Shown here in pieces: positions 60,801-64,000 of a stretch of 64,000 bases of DNA. The notes beneath the pieces are model-generated. The model was not told the DNA's origin, did not search any database, and worked only from the letters and a program-made list of their open reading frames with translations. The stretch is from Streptomyces sulphureus DSM 40104. Lineage in GTDB: Bacteria; Actinomycetota; Actinomycetes; Streptomycetales; Streptomycetaceae. The first letter of the stretch is position 1; each line of letters begins with the position of its first letter. Position numbers and translations under genes: made by a program. The DNA is taken from assembly GCF_000381025.1 (NCBI RefSeq), contig NZ_KB905822.1:186001-250000 (forward strand), given 5' to 3'.

Positions 60801-63800
60801 GGCGCCGCCGTCCTCGGCCGCGGCGACGCTGCGCAGATACGGGCGCATGTCGGCGCCGCGCTCCCTTCCGTCATGGTCCCGGAACGCGTGCTCGTGCTGG
60901 ACGAACTGCCCCTCACAGCCAACGGCAAGATCGATCGCGCAGCCCTCGGCAAGCGGCTCGCCGACTGCGGTACGGACGAGCCACCGGCCGACGACGGCCC
61001 CGCGGATGAGCGGGAGCACGTCGTCGCGGACGTCTGGGCGGAGACCCTCGGCGTCCGGCGGCCCGGACGCAAGGACGACTTCTTCGCACTCGGCGGGGAC
61101 TCCCTCGTGGCCACTCGGGTCATCGCCGCCCTCCGCGAGCGCGGTGGCGGGCACGTCAGACTCTCCGAACTGCTGCGCCGCCCCGTGCTCGCCGACTTCG
61201 CCGCCCACATCGACTTCGCCTCGGCCCACCACGCACCCGCCGGCCTCGCACCCGCTCCCGCCGAACGCGGCGAGCCTTTCCCGCTGACCGACGTGCAGCG
61301 CGCCTACTGGCTCGGTCGAGGCGAGGACTTCACCCTCGGCGGCACCGGATGCCACTTCTACCGCGAGTACGACATCGTCGATCTCGACCCCGAACGACTC
61401 GAAGACGCGCTGGGGCGGCTGGTGGAGCGTCACGAAATGCTGCGTGCCGTCGTCGACGAGGACGGACGGCAGCGCATCCTGCCGCAGGCGCCTCCGGTCA
61501 CGCTCTCCCTGACCGACGCGGCAGGAGATCCGGAGGAGGCTTTCGCGGAGCTCCGCGCCACCGCCTCACACCGTGTGTTCGACCCGGGAACCTGGCCGCT
61601 CTTCGCTGTCCAGGGCGTGCGCACGGGCCGCGTCACACGGCTGGGTATCGGCATCGACAACATCGCCCTCGACGCCCTGAGCATCCTCGTCTTCTACACC
61701 GAGTTGGCCACGCTCTACGCCGACCCGGAGGCCGAACTGCCGCCGCTCGGCGTCTCCTTCCGGGACTACGTGCTCCAGGCACAGCCAGAACCGGAGTCGA
61801 TCGAGGCAGCCCGCGCCTACTGGAACGCGAAGCTCGCGCAGCTCCCTCCGTCGCCTGCGCTGCCGCTCGCCCAGGACCCGGCCCTCATCGAGCGGCCCCG
61901 CTTCGTCCGACACGAGAGCCGGCTGACCGGGGAGCGGTGGCAGCGGATCACGGAACGGGCGCGCCGTGCCGGGCTCACGCCGTCCGGAACGCTTCTTGCC
62001 GCGTTCGCCGAGGTGTTGGGCAGATGGAGCGCCCGACCCGACCTCACGCTCAACCTGACCCTGTTCGACAGGCGCGAGGTCCACCCGGACATCGGCAACG
62101 TCCTGGGCGACTTCACCTCGCTCATGCTCGTCCCCTCCGTGCCGGAGCAGGGCGAGACATGGCTTCGGCGTGCGCGGCGGGTGCAGGACGAGTTGTGGTC
62201 CTCCCTGGACCACCGGCAGGTCTCGGGCGTCTGGGTCCTTCGAGAGCTGGCCCGCCGCGCCGGAGAGGCCGAGGCGACCATGCCCGTCGTCTTCACCAGC
62301 GCTCTCGGGCTGGGGGAGCAGACCCCGCCCGCACCCTTCGACGGACACGTCTGGGGCATCTCGCAGACACCGCAGGTGTGGCTCGACCACCAGGTCACCG
62401 AGAGCGCGGACGGAGGAGTGCTGCTCAACTGGGACGTCGTGGACGGGCTCTTCCCCGAGGGGCTCGTCGAGGACATGTTCGCCGCCTACCAGCAACTGCT
62501 CGCTTGGCTGTGCGACGCGCCCTGGGACTCCGAGCCGCCCGAGCTCCTTCCGACATCGCAGGCACGAAAGCGCGAGGCCGTCAACGCCACCGGCTCGGGG
62601 ACGCGCGCGACGCTGCACCACGAGTTCTTCCGGCACGCGCAGCGGGACCCGGAGCGCAGCGCCCTCCTCTGGGGCGAGGAGGAAGCGGGACGGATGAGCT
62701 ACGGCGAACTCTCCGACCGCGCGCTGCGATTGGCCACGGTGCTGACCGAGAACGGCGTGCGGGAAGGCGACACCGTGGCGGTTGCGCTCCCCAAGGGCCC
62801 CGGACAGATCGTCGCCGTGCTCGGCGTCCTGGCGGCGGGCGCCTCCTACCTGCCCGTCGGGGTGGATCAGCCGGCCGCTCGTCGTGCCCGCATCCTCCAA
62901 CTCGCCGACGCCCGGCTCGTGATCGAGGAGGGCGAGACGGAGCCCGCGGACGGCCGGAAGGCGAGGAGCGTCTCGCCCGACGCCGTCCCGCGGAGCGATC
63001 TCTTCCGCACCCCGGTAGCCACCTCACCCGACGCCCTCGCGTACACGATCTTCACCTCCGGGTCCTCCGGCGAGCCGAAGGGCGTCGAGATCACCCACCA
63101 GGCCGCGGCGAACACCGTGCGGGACGTCAACGAGCGCTACGGAGTCGGGGAGAGCGACCGCGCCCTCGCCGTCTCCGCACTCGACTTCGACCTGTCGGTG
63201 TACGACGTCTTCGGCCCCCTCACCGCCGGAGGCGCCGTCGTTCTCATCGGGGAGGACGACAGGCGGGACGCCCGGCAGTGGCTCCGACTGGTGCGCCGCC
63301 ACCGCGTGACGGTGTGGAACTCCGTCCCCGCCCTGCTCGACATGCTGCTGGTCTCGGCCGAGTCCGCTGCCGCCCCGGAGTCGCTGCGCCTGGTGTTGGT
63401 CTCCGGCGACTGGGTGGGGCTCGACCTGCCGGGCCGCTTGGCCGAGCAGTCGCCCTGGTGCCGGATGGTCGCGCTCGGCGGCGCAACGGAGGCGGCGATC
63501 TGGTCGAACGCGTACGAAGTGGCGGAGGTGGACCCCGCCTGGCGCTCCATTCCCTACGGCACGCCGCTGCGCGGACAGCGTTACCGCGTCGTCGACCCGC
63601 ACGGAAGGGACTGCCCGGACTGGGTCCCCGGAGAACTGTGGATCGGTGGCGCGGGTGTGGCGCAAGGCTACCGAGGCGCTCCGGAGCTGACCGGCGCCCG
63701 GTTCGTGACCTACGGCCACGAGCGCTGGTACCGCACGGGCGACCTGGGCAGGTACTGGCCGGACGGAACCCTGGAGTTCCTCGGCCGAGCCGACCAGCAG

Positions 63801-64000
63801 GTCAAGATCCGGGGGCACCGGATCGAACTCGGCGAGGTCGAGAGTGTGCTCGGCCACGCGCCGGGAGTGGGCAGGGCCGTGGCCGCCGTCGCGGGGGAGG
63901 GAACGGCCCGTCACCTGGTGGCCGCCGTCGTACCCGAGGCCGGAGCACCCGACGCCGCCGTCACCGTGCGCCGGCCCGACCCGAGCACCTCGGCGTTCCG
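57882..64000 (+). CDS. Non-ribosomal peptide synthetase, carrier-Cy-A-PCP-Cy-A (3' partial)
   Basis: At least 2039 codons, open to the window end. An N-terminal carrier domain has LGLDSL (Ser40) but no cognate adenylation domain, so a free ligase must load it, as with salicylate in yersiniabactin-type systems. A first heterocyclisation domain has DMIAADALS near residue 231. Adenylation domain 1 has YTSGSTGEPKG near 688, followed by PCP LGGDSL (Ser1074). A second Cy domain has DNIALDALS near 1258, and adenylation domain 2 has FTSGSSGEPKG near 1723. DxxxxDxxS in both Cy domains predicts thiazoline or oxazoline rings. Pocket residues read by eye suggest Cys for domain 2 (DLYNVSLIWK-like) and a variant for domain 1. 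ATG 57882 follows GAGAGAAGG. Confidence 0.9.
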   Translation, partial: MTQDSAEQPMDFAKAVSRTLGCAVGDLTDEADLIQLGLDSLAMMRLAGRCRREGLDITFADLVSAPNLGAWKQLAARRAKPDPVAQPAASVDEYEPFELALMQHAYWAGRQEEELLGGVPAHFYHEFDGTDVDPERLESAVRAVLGRHGMLRVEILDDGRQRIHPEAAWSGLPVQDLRDLPRGEAEELLGQMRDDLSHGRDGGNAGVLDVRLSLLPESIRPAGTRLHINLDMIAADALSLRVLLADLAHAYAHPEAPREPLGCSFPQYLAQRRALRASPERATGLEADLEYWRQRLPELPNAPQLPVLGTEPDPRRARVVRRHLFLDASRMRQFEEAARQHGVTSAMALATVFAETVQAFSADPDFLLNLPLFDREPLHDDVNSMVGDFTSSVLLAWEGARPGSFAERAVRLQDRFHQDAAHSGCSGVEVLREATRLRGERLLAPVVYTSALGLGELFPETVRDSFGEPSWIISQGPQVWLDAQVTEMDGGLLVNWDAREDAFVPGVLDAMFDVYRALLDRLLTKAAAWDSSVPALLSERQRQVRDAVNDTGPGSTTRRLHDGFFERAAAAPEAPALLWGREGRLSYGELRERALALAGGLRERGVVPGDLVAVSLPKGPEQIVGVLGVLAAGAAYLPLGIDQPAARRARITDAADVRLVLDDTSVPDGVTPLPAPVPGDPADLAYVIYTSGSTGEPKGVEVPHAAAMNTIEDLVDRFALCADDRALALSALDFDLSVFDVFAPLAVGGSLVCVEETDRRDAVVWSLLTQRHGATVVNCVPALLDMLVTGAGEGELRTLRLALLGGDWVPLDLPDRLREAAPDSRCVALGGTTETAIHSTVQEIRRVPDDWLSVPYGTPLRGVRCRVVDPLGRDCPDWTPGELWIGGASVALGYRRDGARTAERFLQDGGVRWYRTGDRARYRPDGVLEFLGRADHQVKVRGHRIELGEIEAALRDVPGVAQAVAVLFGERRLGAAVLGRGDAAQIRAHVGAALPSVMVPERVLVLDELPLTANGKIDRAALGKRLADCGTDEPPADDGPADEREHVVADVWAETLGVRRPGRKDDFFALGGDSLVATRVIAALRERGGGHVRLSELLRRPVLADFAAHIDFASAHHAPAGLAPAPAERGEPFPLTDVQRAYWLGRGEDFTLGGTGCHFYREYDIVDLDPERLEDALGRLVERHEMLRAVVDEDGRQRILPQAPPVTLSLTDAAGDPEEAFAELRATASHRVFDPGTWPLFAVQGVRTGRVTRLGIGIDNIALDALSILVFYTELATLYADPEAELPPLGVSFRDYVLQAQPEPESIEAARAYWNAKLAQLPPSPALPLAQDPALIERPRFVRHESRLTGERWQRITERARRAGLTPSGTLLAAFAEVLGRWSARPDLTLNLTLFDRREVHPDIGNVLGDFTSLMLVPSVPEQGETWLRRARRVQDELWSSLDHRQVSGVWVLRELARRAGEAEATMPVVFTSALGLGEQTPPAPFDGHVWGISQTPQVWLDHQVTESADGGVLLNWDVVDGLFPEGLVEDMFAAYQQLLAWLCDAPWDSEPPELLPTSQARKREAVNATGSGTRATLHHEFFRHAQRDPERSALLWGEEEAGRMSYGELSDRALRLATVLTENGVREGDTVAVALPKGPGQIVAVLGVLAAGASYLPVGVDQPAARRARILQLADARLVIEEGETEPADGRKARSVSPDAVPRSDLFRTPVATSPDALAYTIFTSGSSGEPKGVEITHQAAANTVRDVNERYGVGESDRALAVSALDFDLSVYDVFGPLTAGGAVVLIGEDDRRDARQWLRLVRRHRVTVWNSVPALLDMLLVSAESAAAPESLRLVLVSGDWVGLDLPGRLAEQSPWCRMVALGGATEAAIWSNAYEVAEVDPAWRSIPYGTPLRGQRYRVVDPHGRDCPDWVPGELWIGGAGVAQGYRGAPELTGARFVTYGHERWYRTGDLGRYWPDGTLEFLGRADQQVKIRGHRIELGEVESVLGHAPGVGRAVAAVAGEGTARHLVAAVVPEAGAPDAAVTVRRPDPSTSAF

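Overview
The window is high-GC actinobacterial DNA, very probably from a Streptomyces chromosome. The codon use, frequent GTG and TTG starts, Tat and lipoprotein signals, and a core gene order of trpS, 2H phosphoesterase, YihY, dacA, a small membrane gene and sdhCDAB all fit that genus. Every call rests on reading the sequence; no database search was run.

Layout. 1-3185: end of a glycine betaine/proline betaine uptake operon. 3201-5956: AhpD-like protein, MerR regulator and a divergent SulP anion transporter. 5964-15537: ordinary core genes (rocD, trpS, 2H phosphoesterase, YihY, dacA, a small membrane protein, metallophosphoesterase, polytopic membrane protein). A run of nine DnaA-box-like repeats lies at 12176-12368. 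16249-25624: a nine-gene accessory operon read here as a complete reductive orotate-degradation pathway. It has an orotate reductase (PyrD-1B and PyrK types), dihydroorotase, N-carbamoyl-aspartate amidohydrolase, aspartase, an MFS importer, an IclR regulator and two small phosphoribosyltransferase-fold proteins that lack the PRPP motif. 25730-31399: a small Cys-rich ORF, a BAAT-type lipoprotein hydrolase, a broken protease remnant and the succinate dehydrogenase operon. 31641-34074: uraD and a GH20 hexosaminidase. 34245-41846: a pyridine-carboxylate (nicotinate/maleamate type) operon, nicF-E-D-X plus a PobA-like flavin monooxygenase and a GntR regulator, with a divergent MFS transporter. 41881 to the end: part of a metallophore biosynthesis and uptake cluster. 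It contains an IrtAB/YbtPQ-like ABC pair, two P450s, a PapA-like acyltransferase, a peptide/nickel-type ABC importer with a permease-ATPase-ATPase fusion, an asparagine synthetase, a type II thioesterase and a large Cy-A-PCP-Cy-A NRPS that runs off the window.

How the parts work together. The orotate operon and the nic operon both convert a nitrogen-ring carboxylate into fumarate plus ammonia. They lie on either side of the succinate dehydrogenase operon, and uraD (purine breakdown) sits between them. The metallophore cluster has two divergent promoter regions, each with a 15-bp element close to the Zur box TGAAAATnATTTTCA. One of these fills the spacer between the -35 and -10 of the NRPS promoter. 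Zinc-repressed control, as known for coelibactin in S. coelicolor, is therefore the favoured reading.

The strongest candidate for a little-described system is the orotate catabolic operon with its paired inactive-looking OPRT-like proteins. Next are the Zur-type metallophore cluster with an unusual asparagine synthetase and fused importer, and the DnaA-box array.
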